Shown: in pieces, positions 1 to 6,012 of the stretch
Numbering within the stretch: the first letter of the stretch is position 1
How the letters are laid out: each line of letters starts with the position of its first letter
Origin: Planctomycetota bacterium
GTDB taxonomy: Bacteria > Planctomycetota > UBA8742 > SKZP01 > JAIOTL01
Direction: 5' to 3'
Assembly (NCBI GenBank): GCA_021106775.1
Contig: JAIOTL010000279.1
Span: forward strand, 1 to 6,033
DNA length: 6,033 nucleotides
Program-made: the position numbers and the translations under genes
Notes under the pieces: generated by a model
The model's database searches: none
What the model was told of the DNA's origin: nothing
What the model saw: only the letters and a program-made list of their open reading frames with translations

Positions 1-2196
1 ACCACCTGCTTCAAGCGAGTAATATTGAACCTGCACAATGTCCATAAGATTGAATTGCTCGTTTAGACCGCGGATAAGCAGGCTTCCGAGAAATGCTACG
101 AAAGAAATCAATAAACTCAGAAACGAAGGCAAAATCTTGCTGAAGCCGATAGAATAAGTGTAAATCCCAAGAGATATGATGATTTCAACAAGAAACCAGA
201 GAGGCAGAAGTCGGATAATGTCGAAATATCGCAATTTCTCAATGTCAAAGCTGCGTCCGATAATAATTGAAAATATCACAACAACCAGGATACCGATAAA
301 TATTCGCTGAGAAAAAAGCATGCGAGCGATAACTCCCATGTTTGTAAACTTCTGAATGCTTGCGACAATCCCCCGCATACCAACAAAAAGCATTAAAAAC
401 ACTGCAAATTCAAGGTAAACCGGGATTAGCTCGTACCAGTATGCAGCCTTTTCGTATGACATTATCAGGAATCCGAGTTCTATATCATTGAGCAGACTGA
501 TAAGTTGAATCGCAATCATCACAATTGATGCCCACCCAAGCATTGTCCAAATGCTTAAGGTTTTTTTATCGAGCCATTTTGTTTTAAGCGACCGGCTAAG
601 CAGAAAAACACCTGTTAAACTAGCTATTGCGATAAACCTGCACAAAACATAATACATTTGCATATTCTGTCCGAAAATTGCCGGCGCGAATTGCAGGAGT
701 ATCGGAATCCCTAGCGACAGGCTGAGCATCACATAACTGATGATCTTAAGCGACTGAAAATGAAGGAATTTGTAGATTGTCTTAATGAGTTTTTCGACGA
801 TTTCGAAAATTCCGTAAATCAGACTGAGAATTATCGGAATTAATATCACCATCGACATAAGTATGTACAAACTCAGAGCAATAAGACCGCTGCTAAGAAT
901 ATCATTGAAAATTGGTATGATTTTCTTCTGAACCACACGCACCGAAATCGCTATGAACAAAATTGTCCAGATTAATCCAAGTGCGCCATAAACCGCATAA
1001 ATAATCTCCTGACGAGTAAATCTACGAGTTGTAAAGAGTTTTGCCCAGAATTTGTCAAAGAAAAACTCATTGCTGCGCTCGATTAGTCGCTTGGTTTTCA
1101 GAAGCTCGGATAAAATGTAATATCCATCGTATCGAATCAGCGGATGCAACTTGATAATTGCGGTAATAAATCCAAGCACCCCGAATTTATAGATAATATC
1201 GCTGAAAACCGAGTCATACGGAAAAATATTCAACGACAGAATGCCAAATGCCACAGAACTGATGAGAATGTTGCTCAGCGGACCTAAGCCAGCAAAAATA
1301 AGTCTGCGTTTCTTGCTCTCAAGTGCCAGATAACTCGAATTCACATAAAGATAAGGTACGCCGAACCTGAAAAACACACCCGCATCAGGAATTTTATGTC
1401 CGAGTTTTTTCAAATATATTGCCTGAGTTATCTGATGAAACATCACAAGCAGGATTTTGATGAGAAGATATACGACCAGCCCGATTGTGAAATCTCCGCC
1501 AACTCGCAATAAATCATATTTCTGTGCGCCGACCTCAAGCAACCAGGTACCAAGTCCGTAGCCGACTAATCCAATCGCAATGAGGAAAAAGAACGAATTA
1601 AACAGCAAACCGAATCCGATTTTATTCAGAAAACCTGCAAAAGCGTTAAAATGTTTAATCCCGTAGTGCCGGCGCATATAGTTGCGAATCGTGAAAATTT
1701 TACCCTTGAGTTCTTTCCGTTCAAGCTTGCTTTTTAGGTTCTCGTAGAGATTGCTGCTAATGTGATCTAGATAACCTAGTTCGTCCATTCTTTTAACAAG
1801 GTTCTGAATTTTCTCGGATGCCAATGAACCGTTTGTCTCGAAGTAAAACAAGAAAAGCTGCTCGATTGTATTGCATCCGTTAAACCTGCGCACAATCTCG
1901 AATAAATCCAGAGAAACTTCGAAAAACTCGTTTGTTTTTGGGTGTTTCAGAAGGAACACAGGTTCAGAACCAGTTTCTCTTGTAACTTTGAAGACTTCGA
2001 CACAATCGATTATTCGCGGCTTAAATGAGCTGAATTTAACATCATGCGAAATTTCATCGTAAATATTATACTGAACCTTAATCTGTGCGGATTGCTCTTC
2101 GAGAAGAGGTGCAATATCGTCAAAATGAACCAGTTGCAAGGAATCAGCTGGTTTTTCCTTCTTCAAACCTGATTCAACAAGTGCGTTTATGTTCAT
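1..2196 (-). CDS. PqqD-like / M50 site-2-protease-like polytopic membrane protein with degenerate HExxH, C-terminus cut by window edge
   Basis: The frame is open from ATG 2196 to the left edge, giving 732 residues without a stop; the C-terminus lies outside the window. Residues about 73-145 look like a PqqD-type winged helix, the peptide-binding fold of RiPP systems (FLLKHPKTNEFFEV, then a helix ending in MDELGYLD). Residues about 190-470 follow the 'putative peptide zinc metalloprotease' (YydH-like M50) pattern: a helix leading into HQITQ (254-258) where active members have HExxH, then VPYLYV (279-284), AGLGPLSN (302-309) and HPLIRYDGYYILSELL (351-366), where D357 matches the third metal ligand. 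Glutamines 255 and 258 replace the catalytic Glu and second His, so proteolysis is unlikely. About six more hydrophobic segments occupy roughly 480-710, where relatives often carry a HlyD-like domain. No Shine-Dalgarno is visible; an in-frame TAA at 2223-2221 with no ATG between makes this the first ATG. Family assignment is fairly sure; function is unknown, perhaps peptide binding or export. Confidence 0.8.
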   Translation of the reverse strand, partial: MNINALVESGLKKEKPADSLQLVHFDDIAPLLEEQSAQIKVQYNIYDEISHDVKFSSFKPRIIDCVEVFKVTRETGSEPVFLLKHPKTNEFFEVSLDLFEIVRRFNGCNTIEQLFLFYFETNGSLASEKIQNLVKRMDELGYLDHISSNLYENLKSKLERKELKGKIFTIRNYMRRHYGIKHFNAFAGFLNKIGFGLLFNSFFFLIAIGLVGYGLGTWLLEVGAQKYDLLRVGGDFTIGLVVYLLIKILLVMFHQITQAIYLKKLGHKIPDAGVFFRFGVPYLYVNSSYLALESKKRRLIFAGLGPLSNILISSVAFGILSLNIFPYDSVFSDIIYKFGVLGFITAIIKLHPLIRYDGYYILSELLKTKRLIERSNEFFFDKFWAKLFTTRRFTRQEIIYAVYGALGLIWTILFIAISVRVVQKKIIPIFNDILSSGLIALSLYILMSMVILIPIILSLIYGIFEIVEKLIKTIYKFLHFQSLKIISYVMLSLSLGIPILLQFAPAIFGQNMQMYYVLCRFIAIASLTGVFLLSRSLKTKWLDKKTLSIWTMLGWASIVMIAIQLISLLNDIELGFLIMSYEKAAYWYELIPVYLEFAVFLMLFVGMRGIVASIQKFTNMGVIARMLFSQRIFIGILVVVIFSIIIGRSFDIEKLRYFDIIRLLPLWFLVEIIISLGIYTYSIGFSKILPSFLSLLISFVAFLGSLLIRGLNEQFNLMDIVQVQYYSLEAGG

Positions 2197-2273
2197 GACA
2201 AATTTTCGTATTTTAATTAATTAATAATTTATCAATTTTTCATCAAATACTAAAGCAAACAAAAATTCTTTGA
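2197..2273. other. AT-rich intergenic spacer between dtd and the M50-like gene
   Basis: This 77-base spacer is almost entirely A and T. It contains a 12-base perfect palindrome, TTAATTAATTAA, at 2213-2224. No GC-rich terminator hairpin for dtd is visible, so read-through from lpxD-dtd into the M50-like gene is possible. A minus-strand TTGATA could serve as a -35 element, but no -10 sits at a good spacing, so I do not call a promoter. There is no Shine-Dalgarno before the ATG at 2196. Confidence 0.5.
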
Positions 2274-2723
2274 TTATTCTCGGTTTTTAGAATCAATCCA
2301 GATTGTAACCGGACCGTCGTTTACAAGATTTACATCCATCATCTCGCCGAAAATTCCCTGTTCAACATTAATTCCCTTGTCCTGCCAGGTTTTTGAGACG
2401 ATTTCGAGGGATTTTCGGGCGATTTTAGGCTCAGCAGCATCAGCAAAATATGGTCGTCGCCCTTTTCTCGTCTGGGCAGCAAGCGTAAATTGGCTAATTA
2501 GCAGGATTTCACCCTTATCATCAATCAAAGAGCGGTTGAATTTCCCGTCATCGTCAGCAAATATCCGAAGTTCAGGCACTTTCTTGATAATATAATCTCG
2601 GTCTTCAGTTGAATCGTTTTGCATTGCACACATCAGAACCACTAACCCATGGGAAATTTTACCCGTAGTTTCACCATGCACTTCCACCGATGCACGCTTC
2701 ACACGCTGAATGACAACTCGCAT
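2274..2723 (-). CDS. dtd: D-aminoacyl-tRNA deacylase (DTD)
   Basis: This cytosolic homodimeric enzyme hydrolyses D-aminoacyl-tRNAs (and, in the family, mischarged glycyl-tRNA(Ala)), keeping D-amino acids out of translation. The 149-residue product has the usual family length. It begins MRVVIQRVKRASVEV, the standard DTD N-terminus. It carries both signature motifs: SQFTL at 77-81, followed by TRKGRRPYF, and NDGPVT at 135-140, whose Gly-Pro is the cross-subunit chirality-proofreading element. The frame stays open upstream to an ATG at 2771, but those extra 16 residues lie inside the end of lpxD and match nothing in the family. The start at 2723 has GGAG four bases upstream and fits the family. 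The gene begins one base after the lpxD stop, so the two are surely co-transcribed and may be translationally coupled. All key motifs are intact. Confidence 0.96.
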   Translation of the reverse strand: MRVVIQRVKRASVEVHGETTGKISHGLVVLMCAMQNDSTEDRDYIIKKVPELRIFADDDGKFNRSLIDDKGEILLISQFTLAAQTRKGRRPYFADAAEPKIARKSLEIVSKTWQDKGINVEQGIFGEMMDVNLVNDGPVTIWIDSKNRE

Positions 2724-2724
2724 T

Positions 2725-3783
2725 TTACTCCAAATCCGAGCCGATGCCCGTATTTCGCGAAATTTCATCAATCCGATTCTTCAGCGACCGGATATCTTTG
2801 TGCATGTCAGGCAGAAACTTCAGAATCGCCAGATGCCGACGGAATTTCCTTGCGGTCTGTGCCGGTGAACCGCCAATATCCTGATTGCTACCATAATCTT
2901 TTATCAAACCCGACTGCGGATAAACCCGGATATTGTCTCCCAAAGTTATGTGGTCTGTAGCACCAGCTTGGCCGCCAATTAGACAGTTCTTACCGATTTT
3001 TACCGTGCCGGACAAACCTACAAGTGCTGAAACAACAGAGTTCTCACCAATTTGGACATTATGTGCAATCTGTGAAAGATTGTCGATTTTCACACCTTTT
3101 CGAATAATTGTATTCTCGAAACGCGCCCTGTCGATGCAGGTGTTGGCACCGATTTCAACGTCATCCTCGATAATCACATTTCCAAGCTGTGGAATCTTTT
3201 TAAATTCACCTTTGATAAACGCATAACCGAATCCATCGCTGCCAATCTTGACACCGGGCTGAAATATAACCCGATTGCCGATTATCGAATGTTCACGAAT
3301 GACGACATTTTGATAAACATGGCAATTCTCACCGATTTTCGATTTATAACCGACGTAAGATTGCGCTTCGATGACTGTGTTATTACCGATTTCAGCATAA
3401 TCATCGATAACAGCATTTGCACCAATGAAAACATTCTCGCCGATTTTAGCATTCTCTGAAACCGATGCTGTCTTATGGATTGCGGGTTGCCTCGGTGGGT
3501 AATCCGCAGCTATATGTTCTGCGACAACTGCGAACGCATAATCCGCACTTTCTACAACGATTCCCGGCTTATTCTTCAGGGCAAGCTCAAATTCTCTGTT
3601 GACAATTACAGCAGATGCTTTTGTATTGTTGATTTCCGATAAATACTCCTTGCTCGCACAAAAAGTTATTGCACCTTCAAAGCCCTGGTGAATTGGACAT
3701 AATCCGTTTACTGTAACTTCAGCGTCTCCGATGAGTTTGCCGTTGACTAATTCAGCCAATTCCTCCAATTTAACCGCTTTCAT
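2725..3783 (-). CDS. lpxD: UDP-3-O-(3-hydroxyacyl)glucosamine N-acyltransferase (LpxD)
   Basis: LpxD adds the second hydroxyacyl chain, from acyl-ACP, to the glucosamine 2-amino group in the third step of lipid A synthesis, in the cytoplasm. The 352-residue product matches the family's usual 340-350. Residues about 1-100 form the uridine-binding N-terminal domain (GLCPI, ITFCASKEYL, TKASAVIV). Residues about 105-295 are left-handed beta-helix hexapeptide repeats (IGENVFIGANAVI and many more). The catalytic histidine is H241 in NLSQIAHNVQIG. IGSDGFGYAF (180-189) and GGSPA (304-308) are also typical. The C-terminal helix (about 312-340) belongs to the acyl-ACP-binding region. The frame runs 16 codons further to an ATG at 3831, but the start at 3783 has AAGGAG five bases upstream and gives the standard LpxD N-terminus. 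It is the first gene of an operon with dtd. No lpxA, lpxB, lpxC or fabZ is visible next to it. Confidence 0.97.
   Translation of the reverse strand: MKAVKLEELAELVNGKLIGDAEVTVNGLCPIHQGFEGAITFCASKEYLSEINNTKASAVIVNREFELALKNKPGIVVESADYAFAVVAEHIAADYPPRQPAIHKTASVSENAKIGENVFIGANAVIDDYAEIGNNTVIEAQSYVGYKSKIGENCHVYQNVVIREHSIIGNRVIFQPGVKIGSDGFGYAFIKGEFKKIPQLGNVIIEDDVEIGANTCIDRARFENTIIRKGVKIDNLSQIAHNVQIGENSVVSALVGLSGTVKIGKNCLIGGQAGATDHITLGDNIRVYPQSGLIKDYGSNQDIGGSPAQTARKFRRHLAILKFLPDMHKDIRSLKNRIDEISRNTGIGSDLE
2728..2731 (-). promoter_or_regulatory. Ribosome binding site of dtd inside the lpxD 3' end
   Basis: On the minus strand GGAG lies four bases before ATG 2723. It overlaps the last sense codon and the stop of lpxD (TTG GAG TAA). 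This placement supports the shorter dtd start and suggests that ribosomes finishing lpxD help start dtd. Confidence 0.65.
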
Positions 3784-3788
3784 CACAA

Positions 3789-3794
3789 CTCCTT
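3789..3794 (-). promoter_or_regulatory. Ribosome binding site deciding the lpxD start
   Basis: A full AAGGAG on the minus strand lies five bases before ATG 3783. No comparable site precedes the in-frame ATG at 3831, so the shorter protein is favoured. Confidence 0.8.
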
Positions 3795-3804
3795 TTGATT
3801 CACC

Positions 3805-3846
3805 GATAAATGTCATTATCCAGATTATCATTAAATAACAAGATAA
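3805..3846. repeat. Cluster of GATAA/TTATC elements in the divergent promoter region, possible operator
   Basis: Four copies of the same pentamer occur in the 84-base spacer between the divergent genes: GATAA at 3805-3809, TTATC at 3816-3820 and 3825-3829, and GATAA at 3842-3846. They form two inverted pairs, with spacers of 6 and 12 bases, and overlap the candidate lpxD promoter. A dimeric repressor such as the neighbouring gene product could bind here. The short, AT-rich units make chance occurrence plausible. Confidence 0.25.
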
Positions 3847-3851
3847 ATCAA
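3824..3851 (-). promoter_or_regulatory. Candidate sigma70-type promoter for lpxD-dtd
   Basis: On the minus strand TTGATT (3851-3846, four of six consensus bases) is followed after 16 bases by GATAAT (3829-3824, five of six). This would start transcription near 3817 and leave a leader of about 35 bases before lpxD. The region is AT-rich, so chance matches are likely. A second ATTATC at 3815-3820 offers an alternative -10. Confidence 0.35.
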
Positions 3852-3867
3852 TAAATTTGAGGAAGTT

Positions 3868-4563
3868 ATGACTCTGCGCATTTCCAGGAAAGAGGATAAT
3901 ATCAAAATCGGCAAAAGACTGAGGAAATTCCGACGCAACATGGGTTTGAGCTGTACCGATTTCGCCGACCGTATTAAAAGAAACCGGTCATATTTATCCG
4001 GCATTGAAAACGGTCATTATCCGCTTTCACCACGCCTTGTTTCATTAATTGAAACCACTTTCGGCATTGACGCTCGTTGGATTCTGTCTGATGTACTTTT
4101 CATGCAAATCGAGACGCAGAATGAATATGAAAACCATGCAAAAGCAAGAATAGATTCGGATATTCGTGAGATTCCGGTTGTAGGTGAAACCGAGGCAGGA
4201 CTGCCGTCAGCCATTCTTGATGATAAGCTTGATTCGTTTTTCGCAGCGGAAAAATCAATCGCGGTTAAGAACTTCATCGGTGAAGACCTTTTTGCCCTGA
4301 AAGTTAAAGGTTATTCGATGTCTCCGCGAATTCTGCCCGGTGATATTGTCATTTTGAGTGCTGCTCGAACGCCGATTCCCGGCAGCATGTGCGTGGCAGT
4401 TAATAACAACAATGAAAGTACGCTGAAAATTTATGAAGAAGCGGGTAACAACGTAATCCTGAAACCTTTGAATCCGCTTAACAGCGTGATTGTCTTGCGC
4501 AAGGACGAAGTGTTCAGAATTTATTCTGTTATCAGCATTTTGGCGACTTCAGATTTTGTTTAA
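3868..4563 (+). CDS. Cro/CI-type HTH repressor with LexA-like S24 self-cleavage domain
   Basis: The 231-residue product is a DNA-binding repressor of the CI/LexA type. Residues about 13-75 form an XRE-family helix-turn-helix (IGKRLRKFRRNMGLSCTDFA, then RSYLSGIENG). Residues about 100-225 are a peptidase S24 domain. The predicted self-cleavage bond is A110-G111 in PVVGETEAGLP. The nucleophile is S150 in KGYSMSP, followed by PGDIVI, and the general-base lysine is K187 in TLKIYE. The Ser-Lys distance of 37 residues equals that of E. coli LexA (119/156). All residues for RecA-stimulated cleavage appear present, so it may respond to DNA damage; targets are unknown. The N-terminal domain is of the phage-repressor type, so this is not a classical LexA. 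GAGGAAG just before ATG 3868 supports the start. It is divergent from lpxD and lies 96 bases before the Hc1-like gene. No phage structural or integrase gene is present in the window. Confidence 0.9.
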   Translation: MTLRISRKEDNIKIGKRLRKFRRNMGLSCTDFADRIKRNRSYLSGIENGHYPLSPRLVSLIETTFGIDARWILSDVLFMQIETQNEYENHAKARIDSDIREIPVVGETEAGLPSAILDDKLDSFFAAEKSIAVKNFIGEDLFALKVKGYSMSPRILPGDIVILSAARTPIPGSMCVAVNNNNESTLKIYEEAGNNVILKPLNPLNSVIVLRKDEVFRIYSVISILATSDFV

Positions 4564-4573
4564 CAAAAAAAGC

Positions 4574-4592
4574 AAAATCAGTAAAAGATTTT
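4574..4592. repeat. Short AT-rich inverted repeat between the repressor and Hc1-like genes
   Basis: AAAATC (4574-4579) and GATTTT (4587-4592) are perfect inverted arms around a 7-base spacer, 11 bases after the repressor stop. The stem is weak and no T-run follows, so it is a poor terminator. It could be an operator half-site pair or chance. Without a clear terminator here, the repressor and Hc1-like genes may be co-transcribed. Confidence 0.25.
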
Positions 4593-4646
4593 CAAATATG
4601 CGCCGATTAACAATCTGCATCAAACAATGACCACATCAGCAATTTC

Positions 4647-4652
4647 AAGGAG
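4647..4652 (+). promoter_or_regulatory. Ribosome binding site deciding the start of the Hc1-like gene
   Basis: AAGGAG lies seven bases before ATG 4660. The upstream in-frame ATG at 4627 has no such site, so the 134-residue form is favoured. Confidence 0.8.
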
Positions 4653-4659
4653 TAGCAAA

Positions 4660-5064
4660 ATGAAAAGCCCTAATGAATTGCTCCATGAGCTTAAGGAATT
4701 CGTAACAAACATCGAAAAGGACGCGGATAAAGCAACGCGTGGGATGAAGGCAGCGGGTATCAGACTTCGCGCCTCAATGCAGCAGGTTCGAGACCTTGCA
4801 ATCGCAATCAGGAAATCAGTCCTGGATTATCGTACAATTTCATCGAATATGCAGGTAAATGCTGAAACAACCGAAAAAGAAAACGAAGCGATAGAGAAGA
4901 TTTTTGAAGAATCTTTTGACGAAAACAAAATTGCAAAGCTTGAGGAAATCGAACTTATAACCGATGAAGTTGCAGTTGAAACTGCGGCATCACAGGAAAC
5001 TTTTGAAGAAACAACAAAAGAGGTAGAGAATACATCACATTGGTATTCGGATTTCAGCTATTAA
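4660..5064 (+). CDS. Histone H1-like (Hc1-type) small protein with an acidic C-terminal tail
   Basis: The 134-residue product starts MKSPNELLHELKEF. Residues about 1-58 are predicted helical and resemble the conserved head of bacterial histone H1-like proteins (Hc1 family of Bacteroidota and Chlamydiae), especially MKAAGIRLRASMQQVRDLA at 29-47, comparable to the family's KAAGxRxR segment. That family binds DNA and compacts the nucleoid. Hc1 proteins normally have a short or lysine-rich tail. Here residues 65-124 carry 20 Asp/Glu against 5 Lys, and the protein ends in the aromatic-rich HWYSDFSY. The head has a modest positive charge. The frame extends upstream to an ATG at 4627, but AAGGAG before 4660 decides the start. 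The gene follows the repressor after 96 bases with no strong terminator between, and a clear terminator follows it. The Hc1 match is from memory of the family pattern, so DNA binding is inference. Confidence 0.72.
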   Translation: MKSPNELLHELKEFVTNIEKDADKATRGMKAAGIRLRASMQQVRDLAIAIRKSVLDYRTISSNMQVNAETTEKENEAIEKIFEESFDENKIAKLEEIELITDEVAVETAASQETFEETTKEVENTSHWYSDFSY

Positions 5065-5106
5065 GGATTGTCGAAAAATTCACAAAGGTTCGCAACAGGA
5101 TATTGG

Positions 5107-5139
5107 AAAGCGCGGGTTAAACCGCGTTTTTCTTATTTT
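5107..5139 (+). terminator. Rho-independent terminator after the Hc1-like gene
   Basis: CGCGG (5111-5115) and CCGCG (5122-5126) pair around a 6-base loop, GTTAAA. A-T and one G-T pair can lengthen the stem, and a T-rich tract follows (TTTTTCTTATTTT). It begins 42 bases after the Hc1-like stop. The tract runs into the stop codon of the convergent TauE/SafE gene. In the other direction the hairpin is followed only by CTTTCC, so it is weaker for that gene. Confidence 0.85.
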
Positions 5140-5989
5140 AACCAGTTTTGACGGGTTTTTTACAATTGTTTTTTGAATTCGACCTGTCAGGAATCATCAT
5201 TCTGAGCCCGATTAACACGAGCAGCACGCCGAACATCTTCTTTATGATTTCGGGACTTTCAACCGACAGAAAATTCAGCAAATATACGCCGATAAATACG
5301 GTAATAACGCCGGAAATCGCAAGATGGCGCATCGATGGCAGGTGCAGCGTCTTGAGCTTTTTTTGAAAGACAACACCTGAGCCTGAAATCAGAATTACCG
5401 TTGCTAAGGATGTCGGCGAAGCAATTTCCATGGGAATTCCCCCAAAAATGTACATCGCGGGAATCATTATCGCACCACCTCCAATCCCCAGACACGCTGA
5501 GAACAATCCGCCTACGATTCCCACGCCGATGTACCAAAAATACTGACCGTCGGGAATAATCTGCCAGCTTGAAAAGAAGTCGCTGAATAAAATCCTGAAC
5601 GATGCGAAAAACATCACAATGCCGAATATTACTCGCAAGCTGTAATCTGGCAGCATATTACGCAGACGAACTCCCAAGATTGTCGCTGGGATTGCGCCAA
5701 TTGCAGCAAAAAACACAATCCACCAGATTTGCATTTGCGAATGTATGATATGCAGTATTGTTCCGCCAACAGCAAACACAATTATCGCACCCAGAGAAGT
5801 TGAAATTGCGCGTTTTATCGGATATTTCAGAAGCATGCACATTGCCGGCACCATGAAAACTCCGCCGCCGATGCCGAAAAAGCCGGAGACAAAACCAGCG
5901 AATATGCCGATTAGCCACAAAACCCAGGGTCTATAACTTAATGCTGCGTCAATATCGTTTGTCATGCAGAATATACTTTCAATACGCAT
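5138..5989 (-). CDS. TauE/SafE (DUF81) family membrane permease
   Basis: The 283-residue product is an inner-membrane protein with about eight hydrophobic segments. It belongs to the TauE/SafE family, whose characterised members export sulfite, sulfoacetate or related organic anions; the substrate here cannot be read from sequence. Two family halves are plain: GFVSGFFGIGGGVFMVPAM (32-50) and GLFSACLGIGGGAIMIPAM (161-179). ISTSLGAI (62-69) and SPTSLATV (191-198) form a second pair with the same 129-residue offset. The C-terminus is a short basic tail (KKPVKTG). The start is uncertain: ATG 5989 has no Shine-Dalgarno, and ATG 5965 has only a weak GAAAG about ten bases upstream and would remove eight residues, leaving all motifs. 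The gene stands alone, converging on the Hc1-like gene. No sulfur-metabolism or regulator gene is next to it in the window. Confidence 0.92.
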   Translation of the reverse strand: MRIESIFCMTNDIDAALSYRPWVLWLIGIFAGFVSGFFGIGGGVFMVPAMCMLLKYPIKRAISTSLGAIIVFAVGGTILHIIHSQMQIWWIVFFAAIGAIPATILGVRLRNMLPDYSLRVIFGIVMFFASFRILFSDFFSSWQIIPDGQYFWYIGVGIVGGLFSACLGIGGGAIMIPAMYIFGGIPMEIASPTSLATVILISGSGVVFQKKLKTLHLPSMRHLAISGVITVFIGVYLLNFLSVESPEIIKKMFGVLLVLIGLRMMIPDRSNSKNNCKKPVKTG

Positions 5990-6006
5990 AAAATAATAAA
6001 AGTTGC

Positions 6007-6012
6007 ATCATA
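6007..6012 (-). promoter_or_regulatory. Possible -10 element for the TauE/SafE gene
   Basis: TATGAT on the minus strand (five of six consensus bases) lies about 17 bases upstream of ATG 5989. The best -35 candidate is poor (TTACAA, 15 bases upstream). If real, it leaves a very short leader for ATG 5989 and a more ordinary leader of about 35 bases for ATG 5965. Confidence 0.2.

Noticed and set aside
1871..2062. Plus-strand open frame of 63 codons
   Set aside because: It lies antisense within the well-supported M50-like coding frame and shows no recognisable protein features.
2213..2224. TTAATTAATTAA palindrome as an operator
   Set aside because: It is a simple TTAA tandem in a spacer that is nearly all A and T, so chance is the likelier explanation.
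2724..2771. N-terminal extension of dtd from the in-frame ATG at 2771
   Set aside because: It overlaps the end of lpxD, adds 16 residues unlike the family, and lacks a ribosome site; the standard DTD start MRVVIQRV is at 2723 with GGAG upstream.
2377..3226. Three plus-strand open frames (2377-2595, 2649-2960, 2933-3226)
   Set aside because: All are antisense to dtd and lpxD, whose conserved motifs span the region; their translations look like antisense shadows.
3784..3831. N-terminal extension of lpxD from the in-frame ATG at 3831
   Set aside because: The extra 16 codons cover the likely promoter and leader; AAGGAG before 3783 and the family N-terminus favour the shorter form.
4017..4277. 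Minus-strand open frame of 86 codons
   Set aside because: It is antisense to the repressor, whose HTH and S24 motifs are unambiguous.
4627..4659. Upstream start for the Hc1-like gene at ATG 4627
   Set aside because: AAGGAG at 4647-4652 would lie inside the coding region, and no ribosome site precedes 4627.
5148..5936. Open frames in other frames across the TauE/SafE gene, on both strands
   Set aside because: The duplicated GIGGG family motifs fix the true frame; the others are low-complexity shadows.
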